Shown: positions 37,928 to 46,829 of the stretch, in pieces
Position numbering within the stretch: position 1 is the stretch's first letter
Layout: each line of letters begins with the position of its first letter
Assembly: GCF_008632955.1 (NCBI RefSeq)
Contig: NZ_CP043959.1
Span: 5,084,001-5,148,000, forward strand
DNA length: 64,000 nucleotides
Direction of reading: 5' to 3'
Source: Streptomyces tendae
GTDB lineage: Bacteria; Actinomycetota; Actinomycetes; Streptomycetales; Streptomycetaceae
Made by a program: the position numbers and the translations under genes
Notes under the pieces: model-generated
What the model was told of the DNA's origin: nothing
The model's database searches: none
The model's input: only the letters and a program-made list of their open reading frames with translations

Positions 37928-38410
37928 ATGGGAGAGCCGCAGCAGGTGAAGTTCCCGCAGGAGGTCATCGACGAGTACGCCGCGCTCGGTGTGGACCTCC
38001 GGGCGCTGTTCTCGGCGGGCCACCTGGGCACGAGGATGGGCGTGCAGATCACGGAGGCGTCGGCGGAGCGCGTCGTCGGGACGATGCCGGTGGAGGGCAA
38101 CACCCAGCCCTACGGCCTGCTGCACGGCGGCGCGTCCGCCGTGCTGGCGGAGACGCTGGGGTCGGTGGGTTCGATGCTGCACGGCGGGGTGACCAAGATC
38201 GCGGTCGGGGTGGACCTCAACTGCACGCACCACCGCGGCGCCCGCTCCGGTCTGGTCACGGGGGTCGCCACCCCGGTGCACCGGGGGCGGTCCACGGCGA
38301 CGTACGAGATCGTGATCACCGACGAGGCGGACAAGCGGGTGTGCACCGCCCGGCTGACCTGCCTGCTGCGGGACGTGCGGCCCGGCGACGCGGAGAAGGC
38401 CGCCGGCTGA
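37928..38410 (+). CDS. PaaI-family hotdog thioesterase
   Basis: A 160-residue hotdog-fold protein. The signature 'NTQPYGLLHGGASAVLAETL' carries the HGG motif and the catalytic-helix glutamate found in PaaI/hydroxyphenylacetyl-CoA thioesterases. It also has 'IAVGVDLNCTHHRGARSG' and the terminal strand 'VCTARLTCLLRD'. It would hydrolyse an acyl- or aryl-CoA. ATG 37928 follows TTGGAG. It sits 60 bases behind the oxidoreductase but behind its own palindrome, so it may be separately controlled. Confidence 0.9.
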   Translation: MGEPQQVKFPQEVIDEYAALGVDLRALFSAGHLGTRMGVQITEASAERVVGTMPVEGNTQPYGLLHGGASAVLAETLGSVGSMLHGGVTKIAVGVDLNCTHHRGARSGLVTGVATPVHRGRSTATYEIVITDEADKRVCTARLTCLLRDVRPGDAEKAAG

Positions 38411-38612
38411 CGGCGACGCGGAACAGGCCGCCTGTTGACGGGGGTTGGCGATGCGGGGGGCGCGGTGCCAGGCACGGCGCCCCCGTCACCACGCACCGCG
38501 CCCCCGCGACCCGCACCGGCCGCCCCGCACGCACCGCTCCCCGTGACCCCCTGCCGCACCGCGCCCGTCGCCGCCATTGCCTGCGGCCGGCGGGCGCCTT
38601 AGCGTTCGGGGC

Positions 38613-39038
38613 ATGGGACGGTGCAGCACCTCTCGGCCGGGGGCGTTCGGTGTGCCTGTGCTGGCCGCGCTCGCGGCGGGCCTGACGGTGGCCGTGGCCG
38701 GGTGCGGCGCGGCGGGCCCGGGCGAGGCTCACGGCACCCCCTCGGCGACGCCCGGCCCCGCGTCACCGTCACCCCGGGTGACGTCCGACGTGGACCTGTG
38801 CGTGAACATCGTCGGCCACTGGTCGCGCGAGGTGCTCGACGGCCGCGGGTACGGCGACTACCAGTCCATGGGGATGTCCGGCGGCCAGTACGAGATCCTG
38901 CGCGAGGTGGTGGACGCCGCCCGGGCCGCCCGGCGCCAAGGGACGGACGACGCCGACGCGTTGATCGACCGTCAGGCGCGCCAGGGATGCGAGGCGTGGT
39001 ACCGGGGCGGCGGGCCCGGCGAGAGGCCCTGGCGATGA
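38613..39038 (+). CDS. small lipoprotein of unknown function
   Basis: A 141-residue secreted lipoprotein. The signal peptide ends in the lipobox V-A-G-C ('LAAGLTVAVAGCGAAGPGEA', Cys about residue 31). It is followed by a Pro/Ser-rich stretch and a helical domain with two cysteines ('DVDLCVNIVGHW' and 'ARQGCEAWYRG'), probably disulphide-bonded outside the cell. I do not recognise the family. The stop overlaps the next start (ATGA), so the two are coupled. Confidence 0.78.
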   Translation: MGRCSTSRPGAFGVPVLAALAAGLTVAVAGCGAAGPGEAHGTPSATPGPASPSPRVTSDVDLCVNIVGHWSREVLDGRGYGDYQSMGMSGGQYEILREVVDAARAARRQGTDDADALIDRQARQGCEAWYRGGGPGERPWR

Positions 39039-39643
39039 GCGGGAGCGGGGTCGGCCCCGTGGAGCCGGAGGGGGACACGCACGTCCGGGACACGGACCCC
39101 GCCCCCGACGCCCGGCACGTGTTCCTCCCGCGCTGGTCGCCCCGGCGCCGCAGGACCGTGGCCGGCGCCTTTCTCGCCGCGGCAGTCCTGGCGGGCGGCA
39201 CGTCCCTGTACCTCACGCGGCCGCGCCCCGAGCCGCCTCCCGACCCCCCGTTTCCGAGCCAGGTGACCGCCTTCACGTACCTGGACATGCAGGTCAGAGG
39301 CTCGCAGGGGACGGCGCGAACTTTTGAGTTCACAATACAAACATTCATGGAATCCGGCCCTCCGGTGACCGTTCTGCGCATTTCCCAGCCCTACGCGGGC
39401 CTGACTCTCACCACCGCCCCGACCATCCCTTTCGGGGTGAAAAGCGGATCGCCACGCAAGATCACCGTGACCGCGGAGGTGACGGAATGCGGGAAAGTGC
39501 CACGGAACGCCGGACTCCCTTTCCTGGATGTAACACTGCGTAACACGCACGCAAAGGAGGTGCACAGCTTCATCCTGGGAGCCCGGTACGCACAGGACCT
39601 CTCCCGGGCCCTGCAGGTAGCCTGCAGCAACGAATTCCGGTAA
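39035..39643 (+). CDS. single-pass membrane protein of unknown function
   Basis: A 202-residue protein. A positively charged stretch 'WSPRRRRTVAG' precedes one membrane helix (about residues 43-61), then an extracytoplasmic beta-rich domain ending 'YAQDLSRALQVACSNEF'. Similar Streptomyces proteins exist but I know no function. The 3' half (from about 39310) has lower GC and rare codons, including ATA, unlike its neighbours. It is coupled to the lipoprotein gene, so the two products may act together at the membrane surface. Confidence 0.72.
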   Translation: MSGSGVGPVEPEGDTHVRDTDPAPDARHVFLPRWSPRRRRTVAGAFLAAAVLAGGTSLYLTRPRPEPPPDPPFPSQVTAFTYLDMQVRGSQGTARTFEFTIQTFMESGPPVTVLRISQPYAGLTLTTAPTIPFGVKSGSPRKITVTAEVTECGKVPRNAGLPFLDVTLRNTHAKEVHSFILGARYAQDLSRALQVACSNEFR

Positions 39644-39930
39644 TCAGCAAAACGCCTGATACACCTGAACCGCCCCCACCGAGTCCTGCGGTTTCTCACC
39701 ATGCGGACAGGGCAAAACGGCGGGAATTCTGCTCTTCCCCCCACTCAGTACCGCTCTGCAATACGTCGTGTCATAACAAGAGCGTCACAGCCTTGGCCAG
39801 AGTCTCCTCCGCATTCCCCACACACGCTTAGAGTCACGGCCAGTCACCGCGCCGCCTGATTCTCACTCGGCCCAGCGCTCGACTCGGCCGTTTCCACCGG
39901 GAAGCGGCTGTCAGGGGAAAGGACTGGATC

Positions 39931-41166
39931 GTGCGTCAACGTTCGCTCATCGCCATCACCGCCGCCCTGGCGGCGGGTGCACTCACCCTCACCGCCTGCG
40001 GCTCACGCGACGACGACGGCGGCGGCAGCTCGGACTCCGGCAACGGTGGCACCACCGTGGTCATCGGCGTCGACGCGCCGCTGACCGGTGACCTCTCCGC
40101 GCTCGGCCTCGGCATCAAGAACTCCGTGGACCTCGCCGCGAAGACCGCCAACAAGGAGAAGTACGTCGAGGGCGTCACCTTCAAGATCGAGGCCCTCGAC
40201 GACCAGGGCCAGGCCTCCGTCGGCCAGCAGAACGCCACCAAGCTCGTCGCCAACAAGGACGTGCTCGGTGTCGTCGGCCCGCTGAACTCCTCCGTCGGCG
40301 AGTCGATGCAGAAGGTCTTCGACACCGCCAAGCTCGTCGAGGTCTCCCCGGCCAACACCAACCCCGCCCTCACCCAGGGTGTGAACTGGGCCAAGGAGAA
40401 GACCCGGCCGTACAAGTCGTACTTCCGCACCGCGACCACGGACGCCATCCAGGGCCCGTTCGCCGCGCAGTACGTCTACAACGACGCCAAGAAGAAGAAG
40501 GTCTTCGTCATCGACGACAAGAAGACCTACGGCGCCGGTCTGGCCGCCACCTTCACCGAGGAGTTCAAGAAGCTCGGCGGCCAGGTCGTCGGCACCGAGC
40601 ACATCAACCCGGAGAGCAAGGACTTCAGCGCCGTCGCGACGAAGGTCAAGAACTCCGGCGCCGACGTCGTCTACTACGGCGGCGAGTACCCGCAGGCCGG
40701 CCCGCTGAGCAAGCAGATCAAGGAAGCCGGAGCCAAGATCCCGCTGGTCGGCGGTGACGGCATCTACAGCGCCGACTTCATCAAGCTGTCCGGCGCCGCC
40801 GGCACCGGCGACCTCGCCACCTCCGTCGGCGCGCCCGTCGAGACGCTGCCGTCCGCCAAGGAGTTCGTCGCCAACTACAAGGCCGAGGGCTACAAGGAGG
40901 CCTACGAGGCCTACGGCGGCTACTCCTACGACTCCGCCTGGGCGATCATCGAGGCCGTCAAGAAGGTCGTCGAGGACAACGACGGCAAGCTCCCCGACGA
41001 CGCCCGCTCCAAGGTCGTCGACGCCATGCAGAACGTCTCCTTCGACGGCGTGACCGGCAAGGTCTCCTTCGACGAGTTCGGTGACGCGACCAACAAGCAG
41101 CTCACCGTCTACACCGTCAAGGGCGGCGACTGGGCCACGGTCAAGTCCGGCACCTTCACCGGCTGA
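39931..41166 (+). CDS. livK: branched-chain amino acid ABC transporter, binding lipoprotein
   Basis: A 411-residue periplasmic-type binding protein of the LivJ/LivK class. The signal peptide ends in lipobox LTAC (C23), then a Gly/Ser/Asp-rich tether. The binding fold has 'VVIGVDAPLTGDLSALGLGI', 'DDQGQASVGQQNATKLVANK', 'GVVGPLNSSVGESM' and 'DVVYYGGEYPQAGPLSKQIK'. It delivers leucine, isoleucine, valine or related amino acids to LivHM. GTG 39931 follows GGGGAAAGG. It is the first gene of a five-gene operon, separated from livH by a hairpin. Confidence 0.94.
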   Translation: MRQRSLIAITAALAAGALTLTACGSRDDDGGGSSDSGNGGTTVVIGVDAPLTGDLSALGLGIKNSVDLAAKTANKEKYVEGVTFKIEALDDQGQASVGQQNATKLVANKDVLGVVGPLNSSVGESMQKVFDTAKLVEVSPANTNPALTQGVNWAKEKTRPYKSYFRTATTDAIQGPFAAQYVYNDAKKKKVFVIDDKKTYGAGLAATFTEEFKKLGGQVVGTEHINPESKDFSAVATKVKNSGADVVYYGGEYPQAGPLSKQIKEAGAKIPLVGGDGIYSADFIKLSGAAGTGDLATSVGAPVETLPSAKEFVANYKAEGYKEAYEAYGGYSYDSAWAIIEAVKKVVEDNDGKLPDDARSKVVDAMQNVSFDGVTGKVSFDEFGDATNKQLTVYTVKGGDWATVKSGTFTG

Positions 41167-41190
41167 TCACCCCCGCACCACTCACACGGG

Positions 41191-41226
41191 CCGCGCGGGG
41201 CGCTGTTCCACTGGCGCCCCGCGCGG
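41191..41226 (+). terminator. intercistronic hairpin after livK
   Basis: A perfect 13-bp stem (41191-41203 with 41214-41226) and 10-base loop, between livK and livH. It probably ends most transcripts or protects the livK mRNA 3' end, giving more binding protein than permease. Confidence 0.75.
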
Positions 41227-41278
41227 ACCCGGTTCCGGCCCATCCGTCGAACATTCCGAAAGTCTCGGAGGACATGCG

Positions 41279-42211
41279 GTGAACGAACTGCCGCAGCAGC
41301 TGGTCAACGGCCTGCTACTGGGATCCATGTACGGCCTGGTCGCCATCGGCTACACAATGGTCTACGGCATTGTCCAGCTCATCAACTTCGCCCACGGCGA
41401 GATCTTCATGGTCGGCGCCTTCGGCGCCATCACCGTGCACCTGTACGTCTTGCCCGACGGCACCTCCATGTGGGTCGCCCTGCCGCTGATGCTGCTCGGC
41501 GCCATGATCGTCTCGGTGCTGGTCGCCATCGGAGCGGAACGGTTCGCCTACCGCCCGCTGCGCGGCGCCCCCCGTCTGGCCCCGCTCATCACCGCCATCG
41601 GACTCTCCCTCGCGCTCCAGCAGGCCGTCTGGGCCTTCTACCCCGAGGCCAAGTCCAAGCTGCCCTTCCCCCAGATCGAGGGCGGCCCCTTCAGCATCGG
41701 CGGCGCCACCATCCAGACCGGTGACATCTTCCTGCTCGTCGCCGCGCCCATCAGCATGGCCTTCCTGGCCTACTTCGTGATGCGCACCCGCACCGGCCGC
41801 GGCATGCAGGCCACCGCGCAGGACCCGGACACCGCCAAGCTCATGGGCGTCAACACCGACCGCATCATCGTGATCGCGTTCGCCCTCGGCGCCGTCTTCG
41901 CCGCCGTCGGCGGCGTCGCCAGCGGTCTGAAGTACGGCCAGATCGACTTCAAGATGGGCTTCATCCTCGGCCTCAAGGCCTTCACCGCGGCAGTGCTCGG
42001 CGGCATCGGCAACATCTACGGGGCCATGATCGGCGGTGTGGTCCTCGGCGTCGTCGAGACCCTGGCCACCGCCTACATCGCGGACATCCCCGGCCTGGAC
42101 AAGTTCGGCAGCCAGTCCTGGGCCGAGGTCTGGGCCTTCATCCTCCTCATCCTCGTGCTCCTGTTCCGGCCACAGGGCCTGCTCGGCGAGCGCGTTGCGG
42201 ACAGGGCGTGA
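41279..42211 (+). CDS. livH: branched-chain amino acid ABC permease LivH
   Basis: A 310-residue permease with about eight membrane segments. The family opening 'QQLVNGLLLGSMYGLVAIGY' is followed by 'NFAHGEIFMVGAFGAI'; the EAA-like loop contains 'DPDTAKLMGVNTDRIIVIAF' and 'AVLGGIGNIYGAMIGGVVLG'. It pairs with LivM to form the membrane channel. GTG 41279 follows CGGAGGA. Its stop overlaps the livM start by four bases (GTGA). Confidence 0.94.
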   Translation: MNELPQQLVNGLLLGSMYGLVAIGYTMVYGIVQLINFAHGEIFMVGAFGAITVHLYVLPDGTSMWVALPLMLLGAMIVSVLVAIGAERFAYRPLRGAPRLAPLITAIGLSLALQQAVWAFYPEAKSKLPFPQIEGGPFSIGGATIQTGDIFLLVAAPISMAFLAYFVMRTRTGRGMQATAQDPDTAKLMGVNTDRIIVIAFALGAVFAAVGGVASGLKYGQIDFKMGFILGLKAFTAAVLGGIGNIYGAMIGGVVLGVVETLATAYIADIPGLDKFGSQSWAEVWAFILLILVLLFRPQGLLGERVADRA

Positions 42212-44043
42212 CACCGATGACCACACAGACCACCGCATCCAAGACCGTGGCCGCACCCGCCCCGGGCACCCCCTCCGGGCTCATCGGCATCCCCGCCCAC
42301 CTCGGCCGCGCCCTCGCCACCGGCGGCAGCGTCCTCGCCGTCGTCTCGACCTTCCTCGCCTGGACCTGGACCGCCGAGTTCCCCGGCGACCTCACCGTCT
42401 ACGGCTACCCCGGCGGACTGCAGGTCCTGGTCCTCGTCGGCGGCGCCCTCGCCACGCTGTTCTGCCTCGCCTCCTACGGCGTCAAGGGACTGGGCTGGCT
42501 CACCCCGGCCGGCGCCGACGCGGCCGTGAAGTACGCCGTCCTCGGCACCTTCGCCACCGCCTGGTACACCGTCGTCTCCATCAGCACCGAACTCGGCGGT
42601 GTCGTCAACCTCGAGCCCGGCGGCTACCTCGTCGCCGCCGCCACGCTCATAGCCCTCCTCGGCGCCCTGGCCCTCCCCTTCGAGCGGCCCGAGCCCGACC
42701 CGATCGACCCCGACGAGACCGGCTGGGAGCAGTTCAAGCACGACGCCGGCCACGCCATGGCCGTGCTCCGCGCCGCCTTCTCATCCGGCAGCCCACGCCC
42801 CGTGCGCACCCTGCCGTCCTACGCCGAGATCCTCGTCATCGTCGGCATCCTGGCGCTCGCCCTGGTCGTCTTCACCTACGGCATCGGCACCGAGTACGAC
42901 GAGCTGTTCGTCGGCTTCCTGATCACCGCCGGCTTCGGCTTCAGCGCGCTGAACCGTTCCGGCCTGATCGCCCACGCCTCCCAGATCAGCGCACGCCACC
43001 AGAACATCACCGTCTGCGGCGCGTTCATCGCGGCGGCGGCGTTCCCCTTCACCCAGACCGACGACCAGTACGCCACCCTCGGCGTCTACATCCTCATCTT
43101 CGCCACCGTCGCCCTGGGCCTGAACATCGTCGTCGGCCTCGCCGGCCTGCTCGACCTCGGCTACGTCGCCTTCCTCGGCGTCGGCGCCTACGCGGCCGCG
43201 CTCGTCTCCGGCTCCCCCAGCTCGCCGTTCGGCGTGCACTTCCCCTTCTGGGCCGCCGTGCTCGTCGGCGCCGCCGCCTCCCTGATCTTCGGTGTGCTGA
43301 TCGGCGCGCCGACACTCCGGCTGCGCGGCGACTACCTCGCCATCGTCACCCTCGGCTTCGGTGAGATCTTCCGCATCGCCGTCAACAACACCGACGGCAC
43401 CTCCGGACCGGACCTCACCAACGGCTCCAACGGCATCGCGTCCATCCCGGACCTGAACATCCTCGGCTTCGACCTCGGCATCCAGCACGACATCGCGGGC
43501 TTCACCATCGGCCGGTTCGCGAACTACTTCTTCCTGATGCTGGTCATCACGGCCGTCGTCGTCCTCGTCTTCCGGCGCAGCGGCGACTCCCGCATCGGCC
43601 GCGCCTGGGTCGCCATCCGCGAGGACGAGACCGCCGCCCTCGCCATGGGCATCAACGGCTTCCGGGTGAAGCTCATCGCCTTCGCCGTGGGCGCCACCCT
43701 CGCCGGCCTCGCCGGAACGGTGCAGGCACACGTCACCTACACCGTGACCCCCGAGCAGTACCTGTTCGCCGGCACCACCCCGCCCAACTCCGCCTTCCTG
43801 CTCGCCGCGGTCGTGCTCGGCGGCATGGGCACCATCGCCGGACCCCTCATCGGGGCCGCGCTGCTCTTCCTGATCCCCAACAAGCTCCAGTTCCTGGGCG
43901 ACTACCAGCTCCTCGCGTTCGGTCTCGCGCTCGTCCTGCTGATGCGCTTCCGCCCCGAGGGCCTCATCCCCAACCGCCGCCGCCAGCTGGAGTTCCACGA
44001 AGAGGCCGACGCGCCCACAGTCCTGAGCAAGACGGGGGCCTGA
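42208..44043 (+). CDS. livM: branched-chain amino acid ABC permease LivM with N-terminal extension
   Basis: A 611-residue permease, roughly twice the length of a minimal LivM. The C-terminal part (about 290-600) is the true LivM core: 'NIVVGLAGLLDLGYVAFLGV', 'LAIVTLGFGEIFRIAVNNTD', 'RIGRAWVAIREDETAALAMG' and 'VVLGGMGTIAGPLIGAALLF'. The first about 280 residues add roughly six membrane segments that I cannot match to a family. GTG 42208 overlaps the livH stop; ATG 42217 is an alternative three codons in. The extension is probably structural or regulatory. Confidence 0.92.
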   Translation: MTPMTTQTTASKTVAAPAPGTPSGLIGIPAHLGRALATGGSVLAVVSTFLAWTWTAEFPGDLTVYGYPGGLQVLVLVGGALATLFCLASYGVKGLGWLTPAGADAAVKYAVLGTFATAWYTVVSISTELGGVVNLEPGGYLVAAATLIALLGALALPFERPEPDPIDPDETGWEQFKHDAGHAMAVLRAAFSSGSPRPVRTLPSYAEILVIVGILALALVVFTYGIGTEYDELFVGFLITAGFGFSALNRSGLIAHASQISARHQNITVCGAFIAAAAFPFTQTDDQYATLGVYILIFATVALGLNIVVGLAGLLDLGYVAFLGVGAYAAALVSGSPSSPFGVHFPFWAAVLVGAAASLIFGVLIGAPTLRLRGDYLAIVTLGFGEIFRIAVNNTDGTSGPDLTNGSNGIASIPDLNILGFDLGIQHDIAGFTIGRFANYFFLMLVITAVVVLVFRRSGDSRIGRAWVAIREDETAALAMGINGFRVKLIAFAVGATLAGLAGTVQAHVTYTVTPEQYLFAGTTPPNSAFLLAAVVLGGMGTIAGPLIGAALLFLIPNKLQFLGDYQLLAFGLALVLLMRFRPEGLIPNRRRQLEFHEEADAPTVLSKTGA

Positions 44044-44048
44044 CCACC

Positions 44049-45103
<1,055 letters not shown>

Positions 45104-45107
<4 letters not shown>

Positions 45108-45820
45108 CCGCACTCCTCGAGGTCGAGGACCTGAAAGTCGCCTACGGCAAGATCCAGGCCGTCAAGGGCATCTCGTTCAGCGTCGAGGCCGGCGAAGTGG
45201 TCACCCTCATCGGCACCAACGGCGCCGGCAAGACCACCACCCTGCGCACGCTCTCCGGGCTCCTCAAGCCGGTCGGCGGCCAGATCAAGTTCAACGGCCG
45301 GTCGCTGAAGAAGATCCCCGCCCACAAGATCGTCTCTCTCGGGCTCGCCCACTCCCCCGAGGGGCGGCACATCTTCCCGCGCATGACGATCGAGGACAAC
45401 CTGCGCCTCGGTGCCTTCCTGCGCAGCGACAAGACGGGCATCGAGCAGGACATCCAGCGCGCCTACGACCTCTTCCCCATCCTCGGGGAACGCCGCAAGC
45501 AGGCCGCCGGCACCCTCTCCGGCGGTGAGCAGCAGATGCTCGCCATGGGCAGGGCCCTGATGTCCCGGCCGCAGCTCCTCATGCTCGACGAGCCCTCCAT
45601 GGGTCTGTCGCCGATCATGATGCAGAAGATCATGGCGACCATCGCCGAGCTGAAGTCCCAGGGCACCACCATCCTGCTCGTCGAGCAGAACGCCCAGGCC
45701 GCCCTCTCGCTGGCCGACCACGGCCACGTCATGGAGGTCGGCAACATCGTCCTGTCCGGCACCGGCCGGGACCTCCTCCACGACGAGTCGGTCCGCAAGG
45801 CCTACCTCGGCGAGGACTGA
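45104..45820 (+). CDS. livF: branched-chain amino acid ABC ATPase LivF
   Basis: A 238-residue ATPase with Walker A 'LIGTNGAGKTTTLRTLSGLL', signature 'LSGGEQQMLAMGRALMSRPQ' and Walker B 'LLMLDEPSMGLSP', with H loop 'LVEQNAQAALSLADHGHVME'. It forms the second half of the ATPase dimer with LivG. It is the last gene of the operon and is followed by a very strong hairpin. Confidence 0.95.
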
Positions 45821-45825
45821 GCCGC

Positions 45826-45875
45826 ACGACGAAGGTCCGCGCCCCCCGCCGTGGGGGGGCGCGGACCTTCGTCGT
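45826..45875. terminator. 22-bp perfect hairpin, bidirectional terminator
   Basis: Arms 45826-45847 and 45854-45875 pair without a mismatch around a GCCGTG loop. It lies six bases beyond livF and 17 bases beyond the convergent regulator gene. It is the strongest hairpin in the window. Confidence 0.92.
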
Positions 45876-45891
45876 CGTCCACCGGCCGGTG

Positions 45892-46548
45892 CTAACCCTT
45901 CGCGGCCTTCTTCTCCTCGGCGTCGTCGATGACCGCCTGCGCGACCTGCTGCATCGACATCCGCCGGTCCATCGACGTCTTCTGGATCCACCGGAACGCC
46001 GCCGGCTCCGTCAGCCCGTACTGCGTCTGCAGCACCGACTTGGCGCGGTCCACCAGCTTGCGCGTCTCCAGACGCTGGCTCAGGTCGGCGACCTCGCGCT
46101 CCAGCTCCTTCAGCTCCGTGAACCGCGACACCGCCATCTCGATCGCGGGCACCACGTCGCTCTTGCTGAACGGCTTGACCAGGTACGCCATCGCACCCGC
46201 GTCCCGGGCCCGCTCCACCAGGTCGCGCTGCGAGAACGCGGTCAGCATCAGCACCGGGGCGATGGACTCCTCGGCGATCTTCTCGGCCGCGGAGATGCCG
46301 TCCAGCTTAGGCATCTTGACGTCTAGGATCACCAGGTCGGGGCGGTGCTCGCGCGCCAGCTCGACGGCCTGCTCACCGTCGCCGGCCTCGCCGACGACCG
46401 TGTACCCCTCCTCCTCGAGCATCTCTTTGAGATCGAGCCGGATCAGTGCCTCGTCCTCGGCGATGACGACGCGGGTCGTCATCGGCGGCACGTGCGACTT
46501 GTCGTCGTCGGGCACGTCTGCGGGCTGGGGCGACTCGGGGGCGCTCAA
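45892..46548 (-). CDS. pdtaR: ANTAR-domain response regulator, PdtaR type
   Basis: A 218-residue regulator. The receiver domain (about 24-140) has the acidic pair in 'VVIAEDEALIRLDL', the phospho-aspartate in 'DLVILDVKMPKLDG', the 'MLTAFSQ' threonine and lysine in 'YLVKPFSKSD'. A helical linker leads to an ANTAR RNA-binding domain ('RKLVDRAKSVLQTQYGLTEP', then 'AAFRWIQKTSMDRRMSM'), which acts by transcription antitermination. TTG 46548 is chosen because AAGGAG lies six bases before it. The cognate kinase is not in the window. Confidence 0.93.
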   Translation of the reverse strand: MSAPESPQPADVPDDDKSHVPPMTTRVVIAEDEALIRLDLKEMLEEEGYTVVGEAGDGEQAVELAREHRPDLVILDVKMPKLDGISAAEKIAEESIAPVLMLTAFSQRDLVERARDAGAMAYLVKPFSKSDVVPAIEMAVSRFTELKELEREVADLSQRLETRKLVDRAKSVLQTQYGLTEPAAFRWIQKTSMDRRMSMQQVAQAVIDDAEEKKAAKG

Positions 46549-46589
46549 CGTGGGCTCCTTGGTGCGAGGCAGAACTCTGCTGCCAAGAG

Positions 46590-46613
46590 CCTACCTAGCT
46601 GCGGTAAGGTAGG
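46590..46613. promoter_or_regulatory. palindrome CCTACCT-N10-AGGTAGG
   Basis: A perfect 7-bp inverted repeat between the divergent ANTAR regulator and the tRNA gene, about 42 bases from the regulator start. It could be an operator or a leader hairpin on the regulator mRNA. Confidence 0.5.
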
Positions 46614-46648
46614 GGCGCGAGGGGGCGCCGCACCCCTTGCTTTCGAAG

Positions 46649-46723
46649 GCCCCAGTACTCCAACTGGTTAGAGAGGCCGCTCTCAAACAGCGGACAGTGT
46701 GGGTTCGAATCCCACCTGGGGCA
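46649..46723 (+). tRNA. tRNA with CAA anticodon (Leu) but short variable arm
   Basis: A 75-base cloverleaf. Acceptor arm GCCCCAG (46649-46655) pairs with CTGGGGC (46716-46722), with discriminator A46723. The D stem is three pairs (CTC/GAG, 46658-46660 with 46673-46675) with GG in the loop. The anticodon stem CCGCT/AGCGG (46677-46681 and 46689-46693) closes the 7-base loop CTCAAAC, giving anticodon CAA. The variable region is only ACAGT. The T arm GTGGG-TTCGAAT-CCCAC is perfect. CCA is not encoded. Normal bacterial tRNA-Leu has a long variable arm, so identity is uncertain. Confidence 0.85.
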
Positions 46724-46829
46724 CTTTTTCCTTCGATCTCAAGGCTGACACGGATAGCGGATTTCCCCGTTCGCCTGAATCCCGCTGTTTCACCGGGTCC
46801 GGATGCGACTCTCCGGCGATCGTGGCCCT

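Noticed and set aside
46649..46723. Reading of the tRNA as tRNA-Sec or an opal suppressor (anticodon TCA)
   Set aside because: With the 5-bp stem and T33 fixed, the 7-base loop gives CAA; tRNA-Sec would also be longer.
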